Source of the DNA: Variovorax sp. SG517
Lineage (GTDB): Bacteria > Pseudomonadota > Gammaproteobacteria > Burkholderiales > Burkholderiaceae_C
Direction of reading: 5' to 3'
Length of the DNA stretch: 64,000 nucleotides
Assembly (NCBI RefSeq): GCF_013376045.1
Contig: NZ_JABMJG010000001.1
Coordinates: forward strand, 992,001 to 1,056,000
Translations under genes and position numbers: made by a program
Part shown: piece by piece, positions 53,670 through 62,423 of the stretch
Layout: each line of letters begins with the position of its first letter
How positions within the stretch are numbered: position 1 is the first letter of the stretch
Notes under the pieces: generated by a model
Database searches by the model: none
What the model was told of the DNA's origin: nothing
What the model saw: the letters and a program-made list of their open reading frames with translations, nothing else

Positions 53670-56351
53670 ATGCAGCCGCCCACACCCCGGATCCTCGAAA
53701 CCAAGCTCAATCCCCCGGCCTTCGTCGCCACGCAGGTGCCGCGCACCGCGATTGGCGAAGAGGTCGCCTCGGCGGCCGTGAAGCTGGTGCTCGTGCGCGC
53801 GCCGGCCGGCTTCGGCAAGACCACCGCCATGGCGCAGATCCGCGAGCGCATGGAGGCCCGGGGCATCGCCACCGCGTGGCTCACGCTGGACCGCGCCGAC
53901 AACGACGTCTCGCGCTTCCTGGATTGCCTGGCCGAGGCCGTGCAGCGCCTGGGCGTGGAAGACCCGCGCGGCAACGGCGGCAACAACCCCTTCGATGCGG
54001 TGGCCGCGCTGGCGGCGCACGAGTCGCCCTTCACGCTCTTCCTCGACGACTTCGAGCGCGTGCAGGAGCCGGCCGTGCTGGGGCTGGTGCGCGAGATCGT
54101 CGAGCACCTGCCGCGCCGCGGGCAGATCGTGATCGGCTCGCGCAGCCTGCCCGACCTGGGCCTGGGCCGGCTGCGCGCGCGCGGGCAGCTCACCGAGATC
54201 GACACCGACCGGTTGCGCTTCAGCCTGGAAGAGACCGGCGCCTTCTTCGGCCTGCGCCAGCCGCTGCCGGCCGAGATGCTCTCGCTGCTGCACCGCAAGA
54301 CCGAAGGCTGGGTGGCGGCGATCTGGCTCGCGTCGATGGCGCTGGAGCGCCACGGCGCGGGCTCGGCGGGCGCCACCGCCACTGCTTTCGTCGAGCGCTT
54401 CTCGGGCTCCGACCGCGCGGTGGCCGAGTACCTCGCCGAGGACGTGCTCGCGCACCAGCCCAAGGAGATCCGCGACTTCCTGCTGCGCACCAGCATCCTG
54501 CGGCAGCTCGACGCGTCGGTGTGCCAGGCGCTGTGCCCGCGCATGGACTGCGCAGCCATCCTCGAGCAGCTGGCCGCGTCGAACCTCTTTCTCACGCCGG
54601 TGAGCGGCGACGGCGATGCGTGGCGCTACCACAGCCTCTTCGCCGACTTCCTGCGCGCGCAGCTCGCGCGCGAGATGCCCGGCGAGCCGGCGCGGCTGCA
54701 TCTTGCGGCCTCGGGCTGGTACGAATCGCATGGCCGGCCGGTGCCGGCCATCGACCACGCCATCGAGGGCGGCGACCATCCCCATGCGCTGAATCTGCTC
54801 GATCACCATGCCGCGCAGTTCCTCGAAGAGGGTCGCATGCGCATGCTGGCGCGCTGGTTCTCGGCCATTCCCGAGCACCAGCTGCGCGAGCACCCGTTCC
54901 TGCAGCCGATCTCGCTGTGGGCCACCTGCTTCACCCACGGCCCGTGGGACGCGATGCGGCAGCTCGACGAATCGGGCTGCTTCGACAGCCCCATCGCCGA
55001 GGTGCGCGCGAGCGCCCACACGCTGGTGCCGCTGCTGCTGGCCATGCAGGACCGCCACGACGAGGCCTACGAGGCCGGCCGCCAGAGCCTGGTGCGCCTG
55101 CCCACCGGCCTGGCCTTCGCCGACAGCGTGCTGCTCAACGCCATGGCGCACATCCTCGCGGTGCGCGGCGACCAGCACGAGGCGCGTCGCCTGCTCGACG
55201 CGGCCCGGCGCGAGCAGGGCAACAGCGCCTTCAACCGCATGTACACCGAGTCGCTGGCGGGCCTGTTCGACCTGCACGAAGGCCGGCTGCGGCAGGCCAC
55301 CGCGCGGCTGCGCATGGCGGTCGATTCGACGCATGCGGTGTCGTACAACCACAGCCACGGCAACGCATGGGCCGGCGTGCTCTACGCGGGCGCCGTGTAC
55401 GAGACCGACCAGCTCGCGCAGGCCGAGCGCCTGCTCAACGTGTACCTGCCGCTGGCGCGCGACGTGGGCCTGCCCGACCACATGATCCTGAGCCACGTGA
55501 TGCGCTCGCGGCTGGCCTTCCACGCGGGCGACATCGACGCGGCCTTCCAGGCGCTCACCGAGCTCGAATACCTGGGCCACGCACGACAGCTGCCGCGCGT
55601 GGTGGCCGGCGCCAAGCTGGAGCGCTCGCGCATGCTGCTGCTGCAGGGCAACGGCCCCGCCTCGCACGACGAGCTGCTGCGCGCCGACGACCCTGCCCTG
55701 TGGCAGCGCGAGCAGCGCCAGCGCCTGCCCGCGCACGACCTCGACTACCTGGCGCTCGCCAGGGCGCGCTGGGAGATCGCATTCGGCGACGCGCGCGCGG
55801 CGCTGGGCGTTCTCGACGCCGAACTGCACGCCGCGCTCGCCGTGGCCCGCAACCGGCGCGCGCTCAAGCTCAGGGTGCTGCGCGCGCTCGCCCTGCAACG
55901 CGCCGGCGACCCGGCCGCCGCCACCGAGGAGTTCGCCGGCGTGCTGCAGGCGGCGAGCCAGGAAGGCTTCATGCGGCTGATCCTCGATGAAGGGCCCGCC
56001 GTGGGCCCGCTCGTCCATCGCTGCGCCGCGGCGATGCAGGAAAGCGCCACCGTCGACCCGATCCTCGCGGACCACCTGCAGCGGCTGCTGCAGGCCGTGG
56101 GGCCGATGCCCGCGCCGGCCGAGTCGGAAGCGCCCTCCGGCGGCGACGCGATGAAGGAACCGCTCACGCGCAAGGAAATCCGCGTGCTGCAGCTGCTGGC
56201 CGAGGGCTACTCGAACAGCGCGATGGCCGAGAAGCTCTTCGTGTCGGACAGCACGGTGCGCACGCACCTGCGCAACATCAACATGAAGCTGGATGCGAAG
56301 AGCAGGACGCAGGCGGTGGCGATCGCGCGCAGGCTGGGGGTTATCAGGTGA
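53670..56351 (+). CDS. MalT-like LuxR family ATP-dependent regulator
   Basis: 893 residues. Layout of large LuxR (LAL/MalT) activators: N-terminal P-loop NTPase with Walker A VRAPAGFGKTTAMAQ (about 43-57), LTLDRADNDVSRFLDCL and Walker B LFLDDFERV; a long helical TPR-like middle; and a C-terminal LuxR helix-turn-helix at about 830-893 (LTRKEIRVLQLLAEGYSNSA, then LFVSDSTVRTHLRNI). The ATG at 53670 starts MQPPTPRILETKLNPP, the typical opening. It is divergent from the SDR/thiolase pair, the likely target. The ligand is unknown. Confidence 0.93.
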   Translation: MQPPTPRILETKLNPPAFVATQVPRTAIGEEVASAAVKLVLVRAPAGFGKTTAMAQIRERMEARGIATAWLTLDRADNDVSRFLDCLAEAVQRLGVEDPRGNGGNNPFDAVAALAAHESPFTLFLDDFERVQEPAVLGLVREIVEHLPRRGQIVIGSRSLPDLGLGRLRARGQLTEIDTDRLRFSLEETGAFFGLRQPLPAEMLSLLHRKTEGWVAAIWLASMALERHGAGSAGATATAFVERFSGSDRAVAEYLAEDVLAHQPKEIRDFLLRTSILRQLDASVCQALCPRMDCAAILEQLAASNLFLTPVSGDGDAWRYHSLFADFLRAQLAREMPGEPARLHLAASGWYESHGRPVPAIDHAIEGGDHPHALNLLDHHAAQFLEEGRMRMLARWFSAIPEHQLREHPFLQPISLWATCFTHGPWDAMRQLDESGCFDSPIAEVRASAHTLVPLLLAMQDRHDEAYEAGRQSLVRLPTGLAFADSVLLNAMAHILAVRGDQHEARRLLDAARREQGNSAFNRMYTESLAGLFDLHEGRLRQATARLRMAVDSTHAVSYNHSHGNAWAGVLYAGAVYETDQLAQAERLLNVYLPLARDVGLPDHMILSHVMRSRLAFHAGDIDAAFQALTELEYLGHARQLPRVVAGAKLERSRMLLLQGNGPASHDELLRADDPALWQREQRQRLPAHDLDYLALARARWEIAFGDARAALGVLDAELHAALAVARNRRALKLRVLRALALQRAGDPAAATEEFAGVLQAASQEGFMRLILDEGPAVGPLVHRCAAAMQESATVDPILADHLQRLLQAVGPMPAPAESEAPSGGDAMKEPLTRKEIRVLQLLAEGYSNSAMAEKLFVSDSTVRTHLRNINMKLDAKSRTQAVAIARRLGVIR

Positions 56352-56443
56352 GCGACGGCAAGCTGCTCAGGAAAGCCTGGAGCCCTGCGAAACACATTGG
56401 CGGCACCTGATTCACCATCTGCCTTCAAAGCGATCCTGTTGCC

Positions 56444-57151
56444 ATGTCGCCTCCTCCCTTCGACGCGATGAAAGAGTTTGCACTTCGACAAAACGGTGCA
56501 CTGTCGGAACTCGAATCCGTCGACCTGAGCATCATCCCGGCAGACTCCGAGGCTGCAAGGAATACGCTGGAGCTCTTTCTGAATGCAGCCTGTCGGGGCA
56601 ACTTGTTTGCGATGAGTACTTGCGCCGGTCTCTATCGGGGAGGTTGGGGTACCGCGATCGAGCCTGCGCAAGCCCTTGTCTGGGCGAGACGAGCAGCCGA
56701 TGCGGGCTACCCGCCGGGCCTGTTTCAGTTGGGGCTTTGCCACGAGACTGGAGCCGGAGTCGAAAGAAATCCCGATCTTGCAATGGCATACCTGACGCAG
56801 GCAGCAGATGACGGCTACTCGATGGCGGCGCTTCACCTTGCAATTCATCATCACTCCGGCGAGGTCTGGCCGCGCAATCCGGATCGAGCGGTTCACTACG
56901 CAAGTCTTGCCTTCGAGTTGGGCGATCCATTCGCAGGCCATCTCCTGGGGAGCTGGCATGAGGCGGGCGACGGGATCCGGCAAGACAATTCGACCGCCAT
57001 GCGCTGGTACCTCGCCGCCGCAAGCAAGGGGAGTCTGCTCGCGGCCAATCGGTTGGTCCTTGTCTACTCCTTCGGCCAACTCGGCGTGGTGCCTGACTAC
57101 GAGCTGGCACACCAATACCTGGAGCTGGGGCAGCAAGGCACAACACCATAG
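56444..57151 (+). CDS. Sel1-repeat protein
   Basis: 235 residues with at least four Sel1-like repeats of about 36 residues from about residue 50 (ALVWARRAADAGYPPGLFQL, AMAYLTQAADDGYSMAALHL, AVHYASLAFELGDPFAGHLL, AMRWYLAAASKGSLLAANRL). Such proteins serve as protein-binding scaffolds. No signal peptide. Third codon positions are visibly more AT-rich than in flanking genes. An internal ATG at 56468 (MKEFALRQ) is an alternative start. The small VbhA-like gene lies 74 bases downstream on the same strand. Confidence 0.82.
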   Translation: MSPPPFDAMKEFALRQNGALSELESVDLSIIPADSEAARNTLELFLNAACRGNLFAMSTCAGLYRGGWGTAIEPAQALVWARRAADAGYPPGLFQLGLCHETGAGVERNPDLAMAYLTQAADDGYSMAALHLAIHHHSGEVWPRNPDRAVHYASLAFELGDPFAGHLLGSWHEAGDGIRQDNSTAMRWYLAAASKGSLLAANRLVLVYSFGQLGVVPDYELAHQYLELGQQGTTP

Positions 57152-57225
57152 GAAGATCGCCAGCAGGCGCCCCGACTCTGCCCCAGCCCCATCACGGAGA
57201 CCATGGATGCCTCTTTGGATGAAAC

Positions 57226-57447
57226 ATGGATGAAGACGATCGGTTACGAGAAGAGATCAGGAAAATCGACGCGCAGGTTGCAGGCTGGGACCATGAGCAG
57301 CGAACCAGGGCTGTTGCCATGCTCCGTGCCGGACTAATTCAACAAGGCGTGGTGCTCACGACAGATGATGACGATGCCTTGAACGACTTTGTTGCAGGAA
57401 GACTGCAGCTGGACGACCTTGCCATCCAGTTCTACGGACGGATTTGA
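57226..57447 (+). CDS. Small VbhA-like protein (antitoxin-family fold, degenerate motif)
   Basis: 73 residues. From about residue 26 it aligns without gaps, from memory, to Bartonella VbhA, the antitoxin of Fic toxin VbhT: RAVAMLRAGLIQQG, then VAGRL with the shared Gly-x-Leu and a following Asp, and the terminal Arg-Ile. The inhibitory SxxxEG motif reads GLIQQG, so Ser and Glu are Gly and Gln. No Fic gene is nearby. Codon use (TTA, CTA, AGA, CGA, ATT) differs from neighbours. No good ribosome site precedes the ATG at 57226; an ATG at 57203 with GGAG opens an overlapping 44-codon frame, so the start is uncertain. Confidence 0.55.
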   Translation: MDEDDRLREEIRKIDAQVAGWDHEQRTRAVAMLRAGLIQQGVVLTTDDDDALNDFVAGRLQLDDLAIQFYGRI

Positions 57448-57522
57448 GCGCCCGGATTTCCCAGGTCATCGCGCCGAACCGCGGCAACGCCGTGACAGCA
57501 TGCAGGCCCTCGCGCCCGCAGA

Positions 57523-58580
57523 CTACTCGCCCGGCGCGATCGCCCTGCGCGCCCTGGCGGGCGAATCCGAATCCCATGCCTGCTGGAACGCCGGGCGCTG
57601 CCCGGGCTTCAGCACCAACCCCTCCGGGCCGGCCTGGCGCGTCGGCAGGGCGTGGCGGTCGATTTCCCCCTCGAGCGTGAGCGCGAGGTCGAGCGCGAAG
57701 ACCGGGTCACCGATGTGCCAGGAATGGTTGAAGGTACCGTTGAACATCGACTGCGCGGGGTTCTTGGTGAGGAAGTACGAGGAACAGTCGACGTTGACCG
57801 CCTTCGAATCGGGATTGACGGGCAACCCCACCCGGCCCGCGCGGGGCGAGGTACCCAGCCGCTTGGCGTTCGAAACGCCGAGCACCTTGTCGTTGCGGTT
57901 CGAGTAGTTGGTGAGCCGCACGCTGCGGTCGAACATCGCCCTGGCCCATTCGCTGCCGGCGCCGAGCGACTCGAGGAAATGTCGCCCCCGATGAGTGCCA
58001 CCTGCGCGACCTTCCAGTCGGAACGGTAGAGCGAGCCCTTCTTCTGGGCTTGGTTGAAAGCTTCCATGATCACGTAGGCACCGGTCGAATGCCCCAGCAG
58101 GTGGACGTTCACCTTGCAAGGATTCCTGTCATCGCTCTGCGCCGCGACAACCAGCTCGATCGCGTCGCCCACCATGCGCTCGGCCACCGCCGAGGCATCC
58201 GAGCGGTCTTCGATGTAGTTCAGCGTGGCGTTGTCGCTGGGCCAGTCGAAGGCGAGCACCATGCCCCGCCAGCCCTGGGCGCGCAAGGTCGCCTGCAAAG
58301 TCTCGGTGCGCCAGGTGACGGCTTCCATGTCGTTGTTGTAGCCGTGCACGAAGACGAGAACGTCGCCGGTGGTGCCGGTGATCTCGTCTTCCTGGCCGTC
58401 GGAGGCCGCGCGGACCGCCAGCCGCCACTTGTCGCGGCTCTTGACTTCGAACGATGTGTCGTACTTTCGTGTACCGGCAGGCACCCGCAGATACCTCGTG
58501 GGGCCCGGCTCCGCCACGAAACGCCCGCGGCTGTCCACGTCGCGGGTGCAGATGATGAAGTTGCTCGAAGACGTCGCCAT
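57523..58580 (-). pseudogene. DUF900-type alpha/beta hydrolase, interrupted by a one-base frameshift
   Basis: The start MATSSSNFIICTRDVDS at 58580 opens a hydrolase of the DUF900/COG4782 type: VLVFVHGYNNDME (oxyanion region) and nucleophile Ser in LLGHSTGAYVIMEA. At about 57971-57978 the frame breaks after ALIGGDISS; the continuation ESLGAGSEWARAMFDRSVRL, then NYSNRNDKVLGVSNAKRLGT, is in the next frame and runs to the stop at 57523. Restoring one base would give about 352 residues including the C-terminal His region NHSWHIGDPVF. It could be a recent pseudogene or a sequencing error. Confidence 0.8.
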
Positions 58581-58832
58581 GCTCCTGCCCTCCTCGTTGT
58601 TGCCCACACAGCATGACGACGACGGCGACGGCGGAAAACGCATGTTCAGGGGATGACAAGCGCTCACTATTACTACGGATTTCGGTGATACCCCACCGGC
58701 GCCCGCGTCCCTAGCATTTCCCCGAGTCTTCCAACTGCCGCGATAGCGCAAGCAGCGCGGCCGCATGGAAAGCCACGCGCCCGACACAGGGAGCCACCGC
58801 AAGTAACAGAGAGCGACGCAAGCCGAAGCACC

Positions 58833-59660
58833 ATGCCCAAAGGAATCCCCAATCCCGCAGCCATGTATGGCATCTACCCCCGCAGCTGGGGCTACGAGGT
58901 GTCGATCGTGCGGAACGGCACGCGCTACTTCAAGCAGTTCGGCCGCGCCAGCTACGGCGGCGACCGGCAGGCGCTGCTCCAGGCGCAGGACTGGCGCGAC
59001 GGCGTGGTGCGCAGCGTGCCGCCGGTCCCGCGGCGCGACCGGGCGGAGAAGCTGCGGATCAACAACACGACGGGCGTGTCGGGCGTGTTCTGCCAGGTCG
59101 CCCCGGGCGGCAAGGTGCGGGCCTGGGTCGCCAAGACCTACATCGGGCAGGACGAGATCCTGCGCACCGACTTCCCGGTGAACACCGTGGGCGAGGCGGC
59201 GCAGACGCTGGCCATCGAGGAGCGCGCGCGCCAGCTCGACCGCATGGACGGGCTGGCCAAGCTGCACCCCGCCGAGGAAACGATCCGCACGAGCCCGCCG
59301 GCCTTTGCGCCGGAGCAGCTGTCGCCCAAGCGCTCCAAGTCGGAGATCAGGCGCAGCACCAATTCGAGCGGCGTGAGCGGCGTGCACTTCAAGGCGCCGA
59401 ACCCGGGCCATCCGGGCTACTGGCTGGCCATCACCTACACCGCCGGCAAGGGCAGCGTGAGCAAGGCCTTCTCCATCAAGGAGCACGGTGCCGAGAAGGC
59501 GAAGCTGCTGGCGATCGAGGAGCGCGAGCGCCAGCTCGAGCAGAAGCTGGTGCATCTGCAGCAGGCCGCGGCCGGCGCGCTCTCGATGGCCTACCGGCAG
59601 GAGCCCCGCCAGGGCGCCCGCCCGCACGGCCTGGCCGCCGGGGCAAGGCCGCAGCAGTGA
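58833..59660 (+). CDS. Protein with three AP2-like units, paralogue 1
   Basis: 275 residues. Three units of about 50-60 residues resemble the AP2 DNA-binding fold (Gly-Val, Trp followed by a strand pair, then a helix rich in Ala/Glu): unit 1 about 10-57 (GIYPRSWGYEVSIVRNG, ALLQAQDWRD), unit 2 about 72-135 (NNTTGVSGVF, VRAWVAKTYI, LAIEERARQL), unit 3 about 170-235 (NSSGVSGVHF, YWLAITYTAGKGSVSKAF, LAIEERERQL). The tail is Gln/Arg-rich. No nuclease or integrase domain is attached. Start MPKGIPNPAAMYGIY is shared with the next gene. Function unknown; DNA binding is inferred. Confidence 0.7.
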   Translation: MPKGIPNPAAMYGIYPRSWGYEVSIVRNGTRYFKQFGRASYGGDRQALLQAQDWRDGVVRSVPPVPRRDRAEKLRINNTTGVSGVFCQVAPGGKVRAWVAKTYIGQDEILRTDFPVNTVGEAAQTLAIEERARQLDRMDGLAKLHPAEETIRTSPPAFAPEQLSPKRSKSEIRRSTNSSGVSGVHFKAPNPGHPGYWLAITYTAGKGSVSKAFSIKEHGAEKAKLLAIEERERQLEQKLVHLQQAAAGALSMAYRQEPRQGARPHGLAAGARPQQ

Positions 59661-59881
59661 CCATGCGGTTCGCAGGGGCCGGCGCCCTTCGCGCGGCGGC
59701 CGGCGGATGCTCGCGTGCCCGCGTCGATGATATTTTTTCAGGCGCGGCCGCACACGCCGATTTGCCTTCGTGCTTCGGCCAAAATAGCCGCGAAATGCGC
59801 GCGCCGAAGAGCAGCGGGCAGGTCGGGGAGCCCATCGGAATCAGCAGCGCTGAGCACCAAAGTAGCAGCATCAAGTCGAGA

Positions 59882-60712
59882 ATGCCCAAAGGTATCCCGA
59901 ACCCGGCAGCCATGTACGGCATCTACTCCAGGTCCTGGGGTTTCGAAGTCTCCATCGTCCGCAACGGCGTGCGCCATCACAGGCTGTTCGGCAAGGCCAG
60001 CTACGGCGGCGCGGAGCAGGCGCTGCTGCACGCACAGGACTGGCGCGACCACATCGTGCGCAGCGTGCCGCCGCAGACGCGCAGCGAGCGCGCCGAGAAG
60101 CAGCGCACCAACAACAGCACCGGCGTGACGGGCGTGTTCCACCATCTCGCGCCGAACGGCCGGGTGCGCGCCTGGATGGCCAAGACCTACATCGCGCCCG
60201 ACGAGATCCTGCGCACCGATTTCTCGGTGGCCGACCTCGGCGACGACGCGCAGGCGCTCGCGATCCGGGAGCGCGCGCGGCAGCTCGAGCGCATGACGGG
60301 GCTGGCGTGCATCCACCCGGCCGAGGAGGCGATCCGCATGGGGCTGTCGGCCCACCCTGCCGGGCCGCGCGAACCCAAGCGCTCGAAGTCGGAGATCACC
60401 CGGCGCAACAACACCAGCGGCGTGAGCGGCGTGCACTTCAAGACGCCCAACCCCAGCCACCCGGGCTACTGGCTCGCCATCACCTACACCGCCGGCAAGG
60501 GCAGCGTGAGCAAGGCCTTCTCGGTGAAGACGCACGGCGCCGAGGCGGCCAGGAACCTGGCCATCGCCGAGCGCGCGAGCCAGCTCGCCGACAAGCTGCG
60601 CGCGGAAGACGACGCCCTGGCCGCCGGACGGGAGCCCGCCTCGCCGGCCCCACGGCGCCAGTCGCGCGGGCGGGCCGCGACGGCCTCCGGCGCCAAGCGG
60701 AACAACGGATGA
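59882..60712 (+). CDS. Protein with three AP2-like units, paralogue 2
   Basis: 276 residues, a tandem duplicate of the gene at 58833. Same opening MPKGIPNPAAMYGIYSRSWG and the same three units: GFEVSIVRNGVRHHRLFG, NNSTGVTGVFHHLAPNGRVR and NNTSGVSGVHFKTPNPSHPG. The two align nearly without gaps; differences concentrate in the linkers and the basic C-terminal tail (here RRQSRGRAATASGAKRNNG). The ATG at 59882 is used; an extension to 59657 has no counterpart in paralogue 1. The 221-base spacer between the genes shows no further gene, only a short AT-rich run (GATGATATTTTTTC). Confidence 0.72.
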   Translation: MPKGIPNPAAMYGIYSRSWGFEVSIVRNGVRHHRLFGKASYGGAEQALLHAQDWRDHIVRSVPPQTRSERAEKQRTNNSTGVTGVFHHLAPNGRVRAWMAKTYIAPDEILRTDFSVADLGDDAQALAIRERARQLERMTGLACIHPAEEAIRMGLSAHPAGPREPKRSKSEITRRNNTSGVSGVHFKTPNPSHPGYWLAITYTAGKGSVSKAFSVKTHGAEAARNLAIAERASQLADKLRAEDDALAAGREPASPAPRRQSRGRAATASGAKRNNG

Positions 60713-60785
60713 GTGCATTGCAAGGAAGCGGCTTCGCGGAAGCGGCGAAGCCCGGAAGCGGTCGTCCCGACGGAGAGGGCCGCCC

Positions 60786-61166
60786 ATGAGACACAAGCGG
60801 ATCCACCATCTGCTGCGCGTGGCATCTCACCTGCTCGACCAGGCCGCGACGGACGTGCGCGGCACCGGCCTCGACCCGGTGGACGAGAACATCCAGCGCA
60901 TCGGCCGCGCGCTAATCGAGGTGATCGAGGTGCAGCGGCAGATCTACGCCGCGCAACCCGAGCTGCAGCCCAAGACGCTGGCCGCCACCACCGCGCGCGA
61001 GCACGACGCCAACCGGCTCTTCACCCAGTTCACGCTGGAAGCGCTGGAGCTGGAAGACGCGGGCGACACCGACGCGGCGCGCGAGAAATACACGCAGTTC
61101 ATCGGCCTGTCGCCCTCGTACCACCACCGCGAGATCGCGCGGGCGGAGATCCGGCGGCTGTCCTGA
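60786..61166 (+). CDS. Hypothetical helical protein
   Basis: 126 residues, mostly alpha-helical, no signal peptide or membrane segment. The C-terminal half (EALELEDAGDTDAAREKYTQ, then FIGLSPSYHHREIAR) looks like a single TPR-type helix pair. No family recognised. It starts 73 bases after AP2-like paralogue 2 on the same strand and may share its transcript. Its TGA stop forms the left end of a perfect hairpin shared with the convergent acyl-CoA dehydrogenase. Confidence 0.65.
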   Translation: MRHKRIHHLLRVASHLLDQAATDVRGTGLDPVDENIQRIGRALIEVIEVQRQIYAAQPELQPKTLAATTAREHDANRLFTQFTLEALELEDAGDTDAAREKYTQFIGLSPSYHHREIARAEIRRLS

Positions 61167-61185
61167 GCAGGCCGGGGCCTGCTCA
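61164..61185. terminator. Perfect palindrome bounded by the stop codons of two convergent genes
   Basis: TGAGCAGGCC-GG-GGCCTGCTCA: the left TGA is the stop of the gene ending at 61166 and the right TCA is the stop of the acyl-CoA dehydrogenase. In RNA the stem would be nine or ten base pairs on either transcript. No long T tract follows. Confidence 0.55.
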
Positions 61186-62331
61186 AAGAGCCCTGGCGAT
61201 CACCTCCTTCATGATCTCGTTGGTGCCGCCGTAGATGCGCTGCACGCGCGCGTCGGCGTACATGCGCGCCACCATGTATTCGTTCATGAAGCCGTAGCCG
61301 CCGAAGAGCTGCAGGCACTCGTCGATCACCCGGCCCTGCGCCTCCGAGCCCCAGAGCTTGGCCATGGAGGCGGTGGCGGTGTCGAGCCTGCCGGCCACCA
61401 GGTCTTCGATGCAGCGGTCGATGAATGCGCGGCCCACCTTGATCTGCGTGGCGATCTCGGCGAGCTTGAACTTCGTGTTCTGGAACTCGGCCACCGGCTT
61501 GCCGAAGGCCTTGCGGTCGCGCACGTAGTCGAGCGTGGCCTGGTAGGCGCCTTCCATGGTGGCCAGCGCGCTCAGGCCGATGATGGTGCGTTCATAGGGC
61601 AGGTCGCTCATGAGCTGGAAGAAGCCCTGCCCCTCCACGCCGCCGAGCAGCGCGTCGGCGCCCACGCGCACGTCGTCGAAGAAGAGCTCGGAGGTGTCCT
61701 GCGCCTTCATGCCGATCTTGTCGAGCACGCGGCCCACGCGGAAGCCCTTGCAGCCCTCGGTCTCGACGATGAGGATCGACGTGCCCTTGGCGCCCTGCGT
61801 GGGGTCGGTCTTGCACACCACCAGCACCACGCCGGCCAGGAAGCCGTTGGTGATGAAGGTCTTGGAGCCGTTGACGACGTAGCCGCCTTCTTTCTTCTCG
61901 GCGCGGGTGCGCACGCCCTGCAGGTCGGAGCCCGCGCCGGGCTCGGTCATGGCGATGGCGCCGACCAGCTCGCCGCGCGCCAGGCGCGGCAGGTAGTGGC
62001 GCTTCTGCGCCTCGGTGCCGTGGTTGAGGAAGTAGTGCGCCACGATGCTGTGCACCGAGGTCGCCATGCCGGTGAGCGCGCGGCGCGACATCTCCTCGTA
62101 GAACACGGCCTCGTGCCGGAAGTCGCCGCCGGCGCCGCCGTACTCCTCGGGAATGTCGGCGCACAGCAGGCCGAGCGCGCCGGCCTTGCGCCACACCTCG
62201 TGGCCGACGTGGCCGCGCTTGCGGGCTTCCTCGTCGTGCGGCAGCACTTCGGTCTCGATGAATCGCACCACGTTGTCGCGGTACAGCTCCAGGTCTTCGT
62301 CGCTCCAGGAGCGGCGGAAATCGATGGCCAT
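61183..62331 (-). CDS. Acyl-CoA dehydrogenase
   Basis: 382 residues, FAD enzyme introducing the 2,3 double bond into acyl-CoA. FAD/substrate motifs: IAMTEPGAGSDLQGVRTRA, GSKTFITNGFLAG and the C-terminal RIYGGTNEIMKEVIA. The usual YEGT catalytic Glu is Gly here; the base is probably E248 in DLPYERTIIG, as in LCAD and isovaleryl-CoA dehydrogenase. The start MAIDFRRSWSDEDLELYRDN fits. It is third in a minus-strand unit with a MetX-like hydrolase and a CoA-transferase. Confidence 0.94.
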   Translation of the reverse strand: MAIDFRRSWSDEDLELYRDNVVRFIETEVLPHDEEARKRGHVGHEVWRKAGALGLLCADIPEEYGGAGGDFRHEAVFYEEMSRRALTGMATSVHSIVAHYFLNHGTEAQKRHYLPRLARGELVGAIAMTEPGAGSDLQGVRTRAEKKEGGYVVNGSKTFITNGFLAGVVLVVCKTDPTQGAKGTSILIVETEGCKGFRVGRVLDKIGMKAQDTSELFFDDVRVGADALLGGVEGQGFFQLMSDLPYERTIIGLSALATMEGAYQATLDYVRDRKAFGKPVAEFQNTKFKLAEIATQIKVGRAFIDRCIEDLVAGRLDTATASMAKLWGSEAQGRVIDECLQLFGGYGFMNEYMVARMYADARVQRIYGGTNEIMKEVIARAL

Positions 62332-62423
62332 CTTGTCTTCCTTTGCTTTGCTTGTTTCCTGTCGTGTCCCGTGGCTCAGCCGACGCTCCGCTCCCTCCAG
62401 GCCCCGAAGGGCTCGCGCCGGGT

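Noticed and set aside
53568-56267. Long minus-strand frame fused in phase upstream of the SDR start
   Set aside because: The upstream part mirrors the MalT-like regulator and has low-complexity composition; only 52785-53567 has SDR motifs.
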